Below are positions 11,233 to 22,169 of a DNA stretch of 64,000 nt, in pieces; within the stretch, counting starts at the first letter, position 1, and each line of letters starts with the position of its first letter. The stretch lies in NCBI GenBank assembly GCA_033032865.1, contig JAWHQI010000148.1:4359501-4423500 (forward strand), read 5' to 3'. The position numbers and the translations under genes were made by a program. The notes below the pieces were generated by a model. It worked only from the letters and a program-made list of their open reading frames with translations. It ran no database searches and was not told where the DNA came from. The stretch comes from Dactylorhiza incarnata. Its lineage: Eukaryota > Streptophyta > Magnoliopsida > Asparagales > Orchidaceae.

Positions 11233-12164
11233 GGTTAGATGCTCAAGTTCTAATATAATATTATGTTATATCATCAGATTAAAATAAAATTACAATGCTT
11301 ATAAAATAAGATCATGCTACTAAATAAACCCACTTTTTTCCTTATGTTAAGCCATCTGCCAAAATATGATAAATGCCAAAAACTAAAAATAAAGTGATCA
11401 AGTCAATTGAAGAAAATATTGATGTATGACATGCACCCAAGTAAATTTAAATTTAACTATACATTGATAGTGTATCTAATCCTTCAATTAAATGTTCGTC
11501 ATAAATAGAAAGAATTGGGCATTAGTTAATGAATCATTATTATGAACTTTTTATTCTATTATTGTATTGCATTCTATTTGTCCTTTTTCTGTTCTTCTTT
11601 CTGAAAACTCAAAACTAAAAGCAAATAAAATAATGGATTAATTCGTTCTTGATAGTTATTTCTTTAATCAGCGAATAGTAGCTTATTACATCTTTAAGGT
11701 TTCTCAAATATGTGCGGGAAAGGAAAGAGAATTTTATTGTAAGGGTAAACATAGTGATAGTATCACACTCACTATGAATTAAGTACCAATATTTTTAATG
11801 TTAATTATTGGGATGTCTAATGACCCCTTCGTTTAGATGAAATTGAAATTTGATATTAGAATTGAGATCAATTCTGAATTGGTCCAATTTCAATTATTGT
11901 ACCCCCTAATAAATATAATTAGAGAATATTGTGAAATCTATTAATTTTATTGTTCGTTTGTTAGATAAAATTCAATCTAAGAATTATAGTTTTATCATTA
12001 ACGATGAAAACCAAATATTCTCTCATATATATTATGAAAAATTTAACATTCAGTCACATATATTATGAACAGTCAAACATTTTCTCACATGTATTGACAT
12101 TAATTATAGCATAATGAATTCAATAAGAACCGATCATTTCGGCTATTCGAAAAATGGGTGTCAA
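11233..12164. other. AT-rich intergenic DNA
   Basis: No coding potential or RNA gene seen. Around 11820-12010 there are short repeats of AATTGAAATT-like and CAATTTCAATT motifs that may be a decayed MITE, but no termini or target duplication could be fixed. Confidence 0.5.
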
Positions 12165-12745
12165 ATCGAAAGATGCGGGTTCGGACAAAAACACACACCT
12201 AGGCGAAAAGCGCGCGCCCAGATGAAAAAAATGCGTGCCCTGGAGAAAAATTTGCACTCGGGCACAACACGCATGCACGGATGAAAAACGCGCGTCGGGG
12301 CGAAAAATAATCACACGGGAAAAAAATTGCGCCTAAGCTAAAAATTTACGCCTGGGCAAAAAAGTGCTAACTCAGGAGAAAAATGCATGCCCGAGCGAAA
12401 AATGCGTGCCCAAGCCATAATTATGGAAGCCTGTGCGAAAAATGCGCACAGACAAAAAAATCATTCCCAGGCAAAAAATGCGTGCTCGTGTGAAAAATCC
12501 GCAACTAGGCGAAATATGCGCGCCCGGGAGAAAAAGCGCAAGCCTGGGAGAAAAGTGCGCACGGGCGAAAAAAAGAGATCTCCCGAGCAAAAAATGCGTA
12601 CCCGGGCGAAAAATGCTCGCCATAGCGAAATATGCGCACCCGGGCAAAAAATGTGCGCCCGGGCGAAAACACGCACTCACCTGAAAAAATGCAAGCTTGG
12701 GGCGCGCACGGGCAAAAAAAATGTGCTGGAGTGAAAAACGTGTTG
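12165..12745. repeat. Degenerate ~20-bp GC/A-alternating minisatellite
   Basis: About 28 diverged copies of a unit resembling GCGAAAAATGCGTGCCCGG: an A-run followed by a GC-rich block, repeated every 19-21 bp. The surrounding DNA is AT-rich, so composition changes sharply at both ends. Frames on both strands through this stretch are products of the repeat and not genes. Confidence 0.85.
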
Positions 12746-15700
12746 TAACATCTCCAGAACAACTAAACCCCTAAAGTGCATGTTGTCATGACATGGTCAA
12801 GAATCAAGGTGAACAGGTGAAAATCACCTTGGTTTGCAAATAACCAAATTTAACTCCATGGCTTAAGGCTTAATATAATGCTTCAAAATGGCAAGTTGAC
12901 CACACCAACCCTTCCTAAACCCCTCAGGGAGTTCCTTGGGTCATTTAGGATACATTGAGGTCAACCCAATTGATCAAATTGACAAAAGTCAACTTTATCA
13001 CCAAATAGGTCAAACCACCTAATTTTAGGGCCAATTAGGGCTCAATTGACCTAATTGACTTCCCCAAGTTCACTTAGCACTCAAGGGAGGCCAAAGGAGT
13101 CAACTTTGACCCATTGGGCCACACAATTTCATCAAATTGACCAAAGCCAACCATTGGTCAACATCACCCCAAATTAGCCTAATTAGGCTAAATTGACCCA
13201 ATGTGGGCCCACCATGGCCCAATCCACCATTCCTTATGCTCATGGACCTATGACCACCATTTGGGGCCACTAATCAATTTGATCAGGTCAACTCAAAAGT
13301 CAACACTTGGTCAAATATGCCTAAATTGGGCTTATATAAAATTAAATCAAATTCCCATGGGCTAATGCCCTCATTAGAGGCCCATTCTGAAGCCCAACCA
13401 CCAATTACTATTCTTGCCCCTTTGAATTTGAAAGAGGAAGGCATGCAAGGGGTGAATTTGGAACTTCCCCCAAATTCAAATAAGAGAAGCCATGGATTCA
13501 TGGATTGAACTCCACATGGCCCCCATTCCATGAATCCAGCCTCCTCTCTGTTTTCCACAGAGAATTCCAATGGATTTTATGCATGCAGATGGCCAAGTGG
13601 GGGTTGCACTTTGAGCTCATTGGTTGGGAAAGAGGTGGCCATAATGGCAACCCCTTAAACACTCCACCACAGCCCCAATTGAGACCTACACGAGCTTCAG
13701 TGAGCTGAGAGAAGGAGAAACCTCCTGTCAATTGAAGGATTCAACCCCTGTGCACAGAGCTTGCCATGGATTCAAGGAGGAGCTCGACCATGGTCCCCAA
13801 GAGAGTTACACGCTCCAATAGCACCAATCAGGCAGGCCTTTCTCCAAATCCCTCCAGGAAGGAGGGATCTGAGCCCTTAGCTCAAGGAGGAAGACGACTC
13901 CTCAGCTATTAGATCTGGGTGATCTGCTTTATGCATACCCAATTTAATTAAATTGTTGTTATATAAGATATACTGCCTGTTCTTAAATAAATTATAGAAA
14001 ATACATAGAGGTAAAATAATAAAATGTGTCCAATATGAATATGAAGCCCTAGGTCTCTAGGATTTTTAGAAATTGAGTTCACCCAATTTCTTGCACTGTA
14101 GCTCCCTCAGCACCACTTTTGGTGGGATTAGTCCTAGTGTAGGCCAGAGTTTAGATTGTAAATATCTCTTAGATGATAAATCCAATGATGCTGAAATTTG
14201 GGCCACACATGCATGTGCCCTAGGACTACCTTTTGCCCCAAAAATCAGATTTTTAGGAGAATATTTTCCTATAGTTTTGTTCATTATTTGATTTATCAAA
14301 TTAATGTGATTCAAGGAGTTGGACAACTCAAAATAACCCCAAATTTGGGTGGCATGCTTATTAGGTTATCAGTTGACCTTGGTTAAAGTCTAAGTGCAAT
14401 TGGATCACTTAATGTTGGGTTATTCCACTTGCATGTCCTTGCATGTTATGTAGTATGGTGTGCATGTAGCCAAAAAGGGAATCTTGTGAATTTAGCACAT
14501 CTGGCTTGATCTTAGCTTCTGGTATTTTGGTCACATCTTTGTTATGACGTAATACATCACCTCAGGCAGAATTAGGATTTTTGAGATTAGAATCCTAATT
14601 AATTGATTAAATTAAAATACGTCTCCTTTATGTTATAGTGAAATGTTTGTGATCAAAATCTTTTGGAAAATTGTGAGACTTCGAGAAATCACTTGGAATA
14701 CCAATTGGAACCTCTGAAAATTTTGTAGAAATTTTCAGAGTTTATCCTTTGATTATTATAAAAAATCATGAGTTGTCACAATTCTAAATTATTAAAATTT
14801 TAAGAAAAAAGTGTTGGAAATTTTTGAAACTCTGGAAGGACATTTGAAATCTAGTTTTGAACCTCTGGAAATTTATTAGGAATTTTTGGTGATCATTTGC
14901 TTTGAAAAATTTCAATAATTTCATATGTCAAACTTTTGCATTATGTAAAATAATAGTGACCAAATTATCAAGGAAAATTACATAACTCAGTCCTAGGCAT
15001 TATTAGGACATGAAACACCTCTGTAATTTATTTAGGGATTTTTGAGTACCATTTACCCGACCCACTAAATTAACTTGTTGGGATTTTTACACCATGTGAA
15101 TTAATGGAATAATCATGGCTGAAACATTCTGAAAAATTCTAAATTTTTTACTAAGTCTGATTTGATGTTACCTGTCAGTGAATTTTATTTGGAATTTTAG
15201 AGTAGTATTTTTCATAGTTCATGATTAATTGTTGATTAGTCGCTATTATTAGTTTTTGGCCATTTAGGGTCATAACATTTCTGCAAAATGATAATATACA
15301 ACCCAGTGTTCGCCAACTCATGGAGAAAGCAGCTGTAGGCGATTCAGAGAGTACTCACTGATCCACGACGAGTAGCTTGCCAGGACACTCGCTGATTCAC
15401 GACGAGCATCAGGCCAAGGCAAGGCGAGGCGGACCAGGGATCTCACTCGCGAGTAGCGAGCGGTGACGGCGTAGCGTGTGCTAAGAGCTGCTCTAGGGTG
15501 CAGTTAGCCAGAGCGAGTCAAGTGGGGTCTCACAGCGCCAGTTTTTGGTGATATCAAAGAGAGCTTCGTGATCCAGTGCGAGACCACCGCTAGGAGCGCA
15601 TCCCCTTGGAACCCCGCCAGGAATGCCTGTGATTACGTTGCTATTTTCATGTTTCAAAAATTGTCACCTTTGCAATAATTGTCCCTCGGAATGGTTTGTG

Positions 15701-16186
15701 AAACCAAATGTCTTAGATTTTGAATCTGACATTGAGAGACGAGTTTGTCTAAAGCATAATTGGAGTTGTTTTTCTTGTGTCCAATGCATGTAAATCTAAA
15801 GATTTTGAAGTGTTCTAAATGTTCAGATTTAGCCCTTTTTATCAAAGTGTTGATGATTTTACTTTGTGCCCATCTGAGATGTATTTGGATTGTGAATGTT
15901 GTAATTCTTTTGGAATGTGCACAATGATTAAATGGTAATCGTTTATCATAAAATCCCTTATCCAATATTAAGTATACATATGCCTTCCGATGGATGACAC
16001 TTTTCCTGCCTCGATCGATGAAGTGTGGGCTTTCCAAAGCAAGGTGCATTAATCTATCTTGCTAAGGGTGCGAGTGGATAATTGTGATATCTCGCTGTCG
16101 ACATCGGGTTCAAATTAATTGGGTGACCTAAAAGGTTGAGTGCCTAGAGGCATAGTGTTGGCATGCACATGGATGCGAATAAAGAG
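12746..16186. other. Unclassified repeat-derived DNA, possibly an old LTR
   Basis: The stretch starts just after TGTAACATCTCCAG, which resembles a gypsy LTR start, but no matching end, PBS or coding domain was found. 12880-13320 has many CAATTGACC/GGTCAA motifs. 15360-15410 holds an imperfect direct repeat (CACTGATCCACGACGAG and CGCTGATTCACGACGAG) in a GC-rich patch. 15650-15960 may encode a decayed Cys-rich peptide in shifted frames. No gene is recognised. Confidence 0.4.
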
Positions 16187-16370
16187 TGATGAGTAGTTTT
16201 TATACTCATCCCTTAGTATAGCTTTAATATATTTTTAATATGAAATTATATAAATTATATAAATTATATGAATTATATTATATAAATCTTTCCATTTTTT
16301 ATTTCATGAACTAACTTAGGTTTATTTTATATTTTCAGGTTTTCTGAGCACTTTTAAGAAAAATTTCAAA

Positions 16371-16812
16371 GTACACGCCCAAGGTCACGGGCGTGACCAA
16401 GGGGCGTGACAGCCTAGATGTGTTCCAGACCCGATTCTGCTACCCCGGGAGCATTCCGTGAAGATTCACCAAGTACACGCCTCAGGTCACAGGCGTGACT
16501 AAGGGCGTGACCCAATGTCACGGCCGCGACCCGCCACCAGCAGCAGAAGCGCAATGCCATGTCAGTTCAAATTACACGCCCTCGGTCACGGGCGTGATCG
16601 AGGGCGTGACATCCAGCCACGGGAGTGACTCGTCCCGCGCTCTTTCCCGCCGAAAGCTTTCCGCCAGCAGCCTGTTTTGAAGATTACACGCCCTAGGTCA
16701 TGGTCGTGACCTAGGGCGTGATGCGCACGTAACACCCACAATTACTCCAGAAGGCGCCCTCTCCGTTGCTGCTTCGAACACGCCCTTGGTCACGGGCGTG
16801 ACCAAGGGCGTG
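16371..16812 (+). repeat. Palindrome array in element 2 5' LTR
   Basis: About five copies, ~100 bp apart, built on arms CACGCCC and GGGCGTG, at about 16372, 16474, 16573, 16685 and 16779. Several extend into ~34-bp near-perfect palindromes. The variable inner bases change together on both arms: CTTGG with CCAAG, CTAGG with CCTAG, CTCGG with TCGAG. The 3' LTR has the same series at about 22340-22775. Confidence 0.88.
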
Positions 16813-16830
16813 TAACACCAAATTTTCAGC

Positions 16831-16838
16831 TATTTAAA
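16831..16838 (+). promoter_or_regulatory. TATA-like box in element 2 5' LTR
   Basis: TATTTAAA lies 19 bp downstream of the last palindrome and is conserved in the 3' LTR near 22790. Confidence 0.5.
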
Positions 16839-17833
16839 GGGAGCTTCTCCAGATGATCAAGGACGAACTTTTTTTTGGAGTTCTAGTTTTAGTTTGTGCA
16901 CTGTTTTCTCATTTTCAAGTCCTTGTACTTTTCTTTCTAGTGCAATTGTAAGTTTCAATTCATGTTCTTTTCTTTTCTAAGTGTAACTTTCATTTCAATA
17001 GCTTTTAATCTCAATTTCTAGTTTGTAATTTTCATTTTCAAATCAATAAAATTAGTTTTCTTAACTTCTTATTCCTCTCTTATTTTATCATGTTCTCTGT
17101 TATTTCTATTAATTCCTTAATCTCGATGGGTAACTAAACTTCTATTAGAACTCGATCAAGATGATCCAAAGAATGATATTCACAATGAAATAATTAAATC
17201 TCCTTCTTCTCTTCTTTGTAATACCTAAGATTTATCCTTAATTTTATTGAATTGGGATTATATTTTTGATATATAATTCTCATTCATGTTTTCGTAATTT
17301 AGATGTCGAGAGACTCATAATTCGAATTGATCACTTAAGGATAAAGAGATTTGATTGCAACTCTTGAGAAAGGATGACATAAATCTCTCGGATTGGAGTC
17401 AAATCCAATAGAGGGGTTCATTACGTTAAAGCGAGTTTTAGGGGTTTTGATTCTAGAGCGAAAGTTTGATTGATCAACCTAAACTCAGTTGAGTGTATCC
17501 TCGAGAGAGGTACGTTTATAATTCGGGAACCTCCATGGCCAAGTAATTTCTTTAAGAGAATTGGAAGTTTTATTTCTTGTATTTATTTTTCGAGGTGATT
17601 CAAAGATCGGGTGCTAGCTTTTAACCATCAAAGTAATTCTATTAGTCTTTCTAGTTTTTACTATTTGCAACCCAACTCCAAATTTCTAATTGATTAAATA
17701 ATAGAGATTTTTCGAAGTAAAAGTATTCAACCGCCCCGAATCTAATACGACCTGGATTTTATAACCTATACTACTTTCGATACGGTACACTTGCCGTTAT
17801 CGTTTGCGGATATAGTTTTGCGTATCAAGTTTT

Positions 17834-17851
17834 TGGCGTCGTTGTCGGGGA
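17834..17851 (+). other. Element 2 primer binding site
   Basis: TGGCGTCGTTGTCGGGGA, six bases after the LTR, is the Athila/Tat-type site usually assigned to tRNA-Asp, with two substitutions against the form seen in element X. Confidence 0.8.
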
Positions 17852-17960
17852 CTTTTAGGTTGATATTTCGAAAAAAGAAATATCTATTAATTTTATCGTC
17901 CTCTTTCTTCTCCTCCTCTAAAAAATTTTAAAAATCTTAAAAGGCGTAATTTAAATTCTC

Positions 17961-18055
17961 GGAAAGGGAGATTTGGGCTTGAACTCCCATCGCATCTCCT
18001 AGTACCTTGCGAACCCTTCACTGGGTAGACCTCGGGAAGTCCGGGACTAACTAAA
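17961..18055 (+). repeat. Direct repeat, leader copy (element 2)
   Basis: About 90 bp beginning GGAAAGGGAG and containing AACTCCCATCGC, TCCTAGTACCTTG and CTCGGGAAGTCC. The same sequence recurs with about ten changes at 21009-21100, after the poly-G tract, so element 2 has one copy near each end of its internal region. Confidence 0.85.
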
Positions 18056-18201
18056 CCCGTTTTTTGAAAAATAAAATTATTATATATTTATTTTTAACTA
18101 TAATATTATAAAAAAAATTATAATAATTTTAATATTTCCTTCGTCACCTTTTTATCCTTTTCGCCTCTAAATCTTTTTCTCTTTTTTTTTTCTCTTAGTT
18201 T

Positions 18202-20387
18202 ATGACCCGAGGAAACTCTTCAATTAATCTTGAATTGTGTTTTGATCAGAAAATCGAGCGCACCTTGCGGCGACGTCTCCGATTTAGTGATCTACCAATA
18301 ATTCGAGAAGAGTCAATCGGAGAGACTAACAAAGGTATAATGGAAGACCCCGACCATAATGAGGCTCCGCTAAGGACCATGTCCTATTATACGAGGCCGA
18401 ATTGGGAGGGAACACAATCTAGCATTATTCGCCCGGCGGTGGCGAATAATAATTTTTAAATTAAAACGAGTATCATTCAGATGGTACAACAAACTGTCGT
18501 TTTCGATGGCTTACCGGATGAAGATCCTAATTTACATCTGTTAATTTTTTTGGAAATTTGCGATACGTTTAAAATCAATGGCATCACCGATGACGCCATT
18601 CGTTTGCATTTATTTCCTTTTTGTTTGCGGACTAAGGCCAAGCAGTGGTTGGGATCTCTTCCTAAAGGTTCCATCACTACATGGGCCGAAATGACGGAGA
18701 AATTTTTAATAAAATATTTTCCTCCGACAAAGTCCGCTAAATTACGTACGAACATTCTCTCTTTCACGTAAATAGACTTGGAGTCTCTCTACGACACATT
18801 GGAGCGCTTCAAGCAATTATTGCGGAGATGTCCTCATTATGTCCTTCTTTTGTGGTAACAAGTTCAAACTTTCTACAATGGTTTGAATCTCCAAACAAGG
18901 TAAATGATTGATGCGGCAGTAGGGGGAACTCTTAATAACAAAAACCCCAAGACCGCTCAAGAGCTTTTTGAAGAGATGGCCTTAAAGGCATATCAGTGGA
19001 ATGCACCACAGACGCGCCCTAATAAGCCAGTCGGACACTATGAAGTCGAGGCAGCCACTAATTAGGCGTTAGGAGTAGAAAGATTAACTAAGTAAGTGGC
19101 GGAGATGTCTGCTTCCTCCGCCACCAATTGTGTTAATAATAATAATAATGATAATAATAATAATTTCATTCAAGAGCACGTAGATTATATGGGGAACTCT
19201 TATCGTCCTCCTTATAACACGAATATTAACATTCTTCTTAATAATTCTTATAATCCGGGTTTAAGGAACCACCTTAATTTTTCCTGGAGCAACCCCAATA
19301 ATGCTCAGCGTCCACCACAAGTGAATTCTTCTGGATTCGCTGCACTGCCACCACACAAGCCCTCTTCACTTGAAGAGGTCTTCACAAAATACGTTGCCTC
19401 CAATGAGTCCAACATTCGAAACTTATCCGGTCTATTAAAAGCCTAGAAAATCAAATTGGACAGCTCACCAAAATGATCTCCGAACGCCAGCAAGGATCTC
19501 TTCCGGGCAATACTGAGCCCAATCCATGGGAGAGCTTCAACGCAATTACCCTCCGTAGCGGAAAGGAGGTAACTTCTACAAATTTGGTTGAGCCCGAGGT
19601 AAACGTTTCATCTTCTCCTCCGCAAGTTGATTCTACTTTAGCTCTGCGCATATTTAATAATCCTTCTCTTCCTTATCCTTCAAAATTTAAAGATGAGCGC
19701 AACAAGGAGCAGTATAAAAAATTCATCGATATTTTAAAACAAATCAAAATAAATATTCTTTTATGCGAGGCGCTTTCTCAAATGCCTAAGTACGCAAATT
19801 TTTTAAAAGATTTGTTAACCAATAAAAAGAATCTTGAAAATTTTTTATGCGCAGAAGGCTCGACAGTTGTTTTAAACAAATTGCCGGAAAAATTAAACGA
19901 TCCGGGACGATTCTCGATCCTGTGTCTTTTCAGAAATTATCTAACTGCGCATGCCTTAGCCAATTTAGGGGCTAGTATAAATTTGATGCCATTTTCTCTT
20001 TTTAAAAAGCTTGGGTTGGGCACCCCAACTCCAACTAAAATAAGCATCCAACTGGCAGACGGGTCAATAAAGTACCCAATGGGAGTCGTAGATGATGTAT
20101 TAGTTAAAATTGATAAATTTATCTTCCTGGTAGACATTATCATTCTAGACAGTGAGGAAGACGCCAAAGTACCATTTATACTCAGTCGTCCCTTCCTTGC
20201 CACCATTAGGGCTAAAAGGAAGCTTCTCCTACGAGTGGGGGACGAAGAAGTTACTTTTAGTATCGACTCCCCAATAAAAAACTCTTTTCCTAATAACGAC
20301 TCATGCTATATTTTAGAAACAAATTTTGAAAGAGAGTCACTCCTTTTTCTAAGAAAACTTCTCCTTCTTTCGAAGATACGGAGTTAG
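18202..20387 (+). pseudogene. gag-pro: Element 2 Gag-protease (stops and a frameshift)
   Basis: ATG at 18202 opens a frame that matches Athila-type Gag, with the capsid motif AKQWLGSLPKGSITTW near 18640 and KYFPP near 18712. In-frame stops occur at 18457-18459 and 18769-18771, with more before 19096. A one-base loss near 19442 shifts the frame, which then continues to 20387. The protease region reads NLGASINLMP where the family has Asp: the catalytic residue is Asn (codon 19962-19964). An Asn-rich stretch at 19135-19165 is a trinucleotide repeat. Confidence 0.85.
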
Positions 20388-20760
20388 AAACCTTTTTTTT
20401 TTAAATAACTTGGCCGCCGAATTTTGAACACGTAAATTTAAATAATCAACAAATTAAAATATCTTTTGAAGAGCCGCCAAATTTAAAATCAAAACAACTT
20501 CCGGATCATATAAATTATAGTTTTTTAGTAGAAAGTTCAAAATTACCTGCGATTATTTTTGATTCGGAAATTTCCGAATTTATAAAATTTTTTAATAATC
20601 ACCGCCATGCAATTGCATGGAAAAACGCAAATATTTAGGGGATTAACCCCTCATTTTGATTAGTCAAGATACGAGACGGTAAACAAAGCGCTTTTTGGAG
20701 GCACCCCAACGTTATCATTTTGTTTTTTTATTGGTTTTTGCTCTGTGCTATTTTCTAACT
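20388..20760 (+). pseudogene. Element 2 remnant of the PR-RT linker
   Basis: The frame can be followed with stops from about 20405 (WPPNFEHVN) to 20650, including LPDHINYSFL and HRHAIAWK, motifs that lie just upstream of RT in Athila-like Pol. The sequence then breaks off without any RT motif, so the rest of Pol was deleted. Confidence 0.65.
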
Positions 20761-20883
20761 TCTTTTTAAGGTTTTTTAATCTGGCAACCCAATCTACCAA
20801 CCCGGGAAGCCTTCTTCTCCCCTCTTTTCATTTTCTGCATTTTTTCTATATATTTTTGATGATACTTCATACTTTGTTTTAAA

Positions 20884-20928
20884 CATTGGGGACAATGTTT
20901 AACTTTAAGTAGGGGGGGGGGGGGGGTA
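20884..20928 (+). other. Internal polypurine-like tract of element 2
   Basis: ACATTGGGGACAATGTTT is followed by AACTTTAAGTA and a run of about 14 G. This motif typically lies at the end of the coding region in Athila/Tat elements; here it is 1.24 kb before the 3' LTR. Confidence 0.65.
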
Positions 20929-21008
20929 GTGTAGTTTCTAGATTTTCATCTCAATTTATAAAAAGAAAAAATATATATTTATAAAATTCATAAAAATCTA
21001 ATTTCTTT

Positions 21009-21100
21009 GAAAGGGAGGTTTGGGATTGAACTCCCATCGCACCTCCTAGTACCTTGTGAACCCTTCACCGGGTAGCCCTCGGGAAGTCCAAGAACTAAAT
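21009..21100 (+). repeat. Direct repeat, 3' copy (element 2)
   Basis: Second copy of the ~90-bp sequence at 17961-18055, again followed by an AT-rich tract. Confidence 0.85.
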
Positions 21101-21513
21101 AAAAATAATAATAATAAAAACTAATAATAATTAATACGTCTAGCCTTGTGTTTTATCTTTCTAGAAATCTAGTTTGAGGTTTGTTCATAAGCAATCCTAC
21201 ATTTTTAATTTAGCTAATATTTTGTTTCATCAGAATTCGTTTGACTTAAATTTAAAGTAATTTAGTTTTAAGAAATATTTTATGTATTTAATTCAATTAG
21301 AGAATTTATTTAGCACCGCTTCTCTTTTTAATTTTAAATGGCTTCAATTTATGGTAAATTGGCTAAACTTTTTTAGATTTTTGTTATATTCTCTACTAAC
21401 TTTAAGATCTTAGGAAATTTCACTCCACTAAGAAAGTTGCTCTCAAAATAGTTTAATTTATAAACTAGAAGTATTTCCTTACCCTCACCCTTTATTGGCA
21501 AAAAAATGTAGTA

Positions 21514-21730
21514 AAAGATCATATGTCATGGGAATAAGATAATAAAATTTATTATTCCCTAAACATATGCACCCAAAATCATTTAAAAGACTATATGTCA
21601 TGATGTAAGAGGATAAAATTTATTACATCTAAACATATATATTTTGGGTTTTGATTGAAGAGCATTGTTAAAAGATTATATGGCATGGAAAATGAAAGGA
21701 TCAAATTAATCATTTTCCTAAACATATACA
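21514..21730 (+). other. Three tandem hairpins with covarying stems (element 2 3' untranslated region)
   Basis: Unit a: outer stem 21520-21525 with 21564-21569, inner stem GGGAATAA (21530-21537) with TTATTCCC (21552-21559). Unit b: outer 21592-21597 with 21634-21639, inner GATGTAA (21602-21608) with TTACATC (21623-21629). Unit c: outer 21677-21682 with 21723-21728, inner GGAAAATGA (21687-21695) with TCATTTTCC (21710-21718). All three have a 14-nt terminal loop and the same internal loop (four bases left, TAAA right). The inner stems differ in sequence but remain complementary. Confidence 0.85.
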
Positions 21731-22169
21731 AATATGAATTTTTTTTAGTGAGGTTTTCACCACCTCCAATCAAAGAACTCTTCATTTTGCCATCTCTACA
21801 AAACCAATCCCTAGCCATTTCTATTGATTCTAGTCCTAAATAAAATTATTTAGAGAGCAATATTTTGGTAGGTGTCTTCTCCTTAAAGTTTCTTTTATGT
21901 TAGAGTGTTTATAATTTCAATCTACTCTTGTTTGAAAATTTTTATAATTTCGTTTGCTAAATAATTATCTTGAGAAGTATTTAGCTAAACATTTTTCTCT
22001 TTTTAAATTATCACCATAAATTATGACTAAATTCTTAAATTTCTAGAATTTGCTTTAACTTACTTTTGGTCTAATAAAATTTTGGCTAATTCGAAATAAT
22101 ATCGATTTCTTATAATTCTTTACTCAATCTTTTGCTCTGGAATAGCAAAAGCTCAAGTATGAGGGTGTT

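Larger units (their letters stand above)
16187..17827 (+). repeat. Element 2 5' LTR
   Basis: 1641 bp, starting TGATGAGTAG and ending CGTATCA directly before the PBS. It has a palindrome array at 16371-16812 followed by a TATA-like TATTTAAA at 16831-16838. Confidence 0.9.

Noticed and set aside
12372..12762. Several frames in the minisatellite
   Set aside because: Same low-complexity peptide in every frame; no start context or conserved motif.
15654..16049. 131-codon minus-strand frame
   Set aside because: No recognised motif, in a relic region; the opposite strand shows hints of a decayed Cys-rich peptide in shifting frames that I could not support as a gene.
17961..18055. tRNA-like impression of the element 2 direct repeat (TTGAACTCCCATC)
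   Set aside because: Only a weak, reversed B-box resemblance; no cloverleaf could be drawn.
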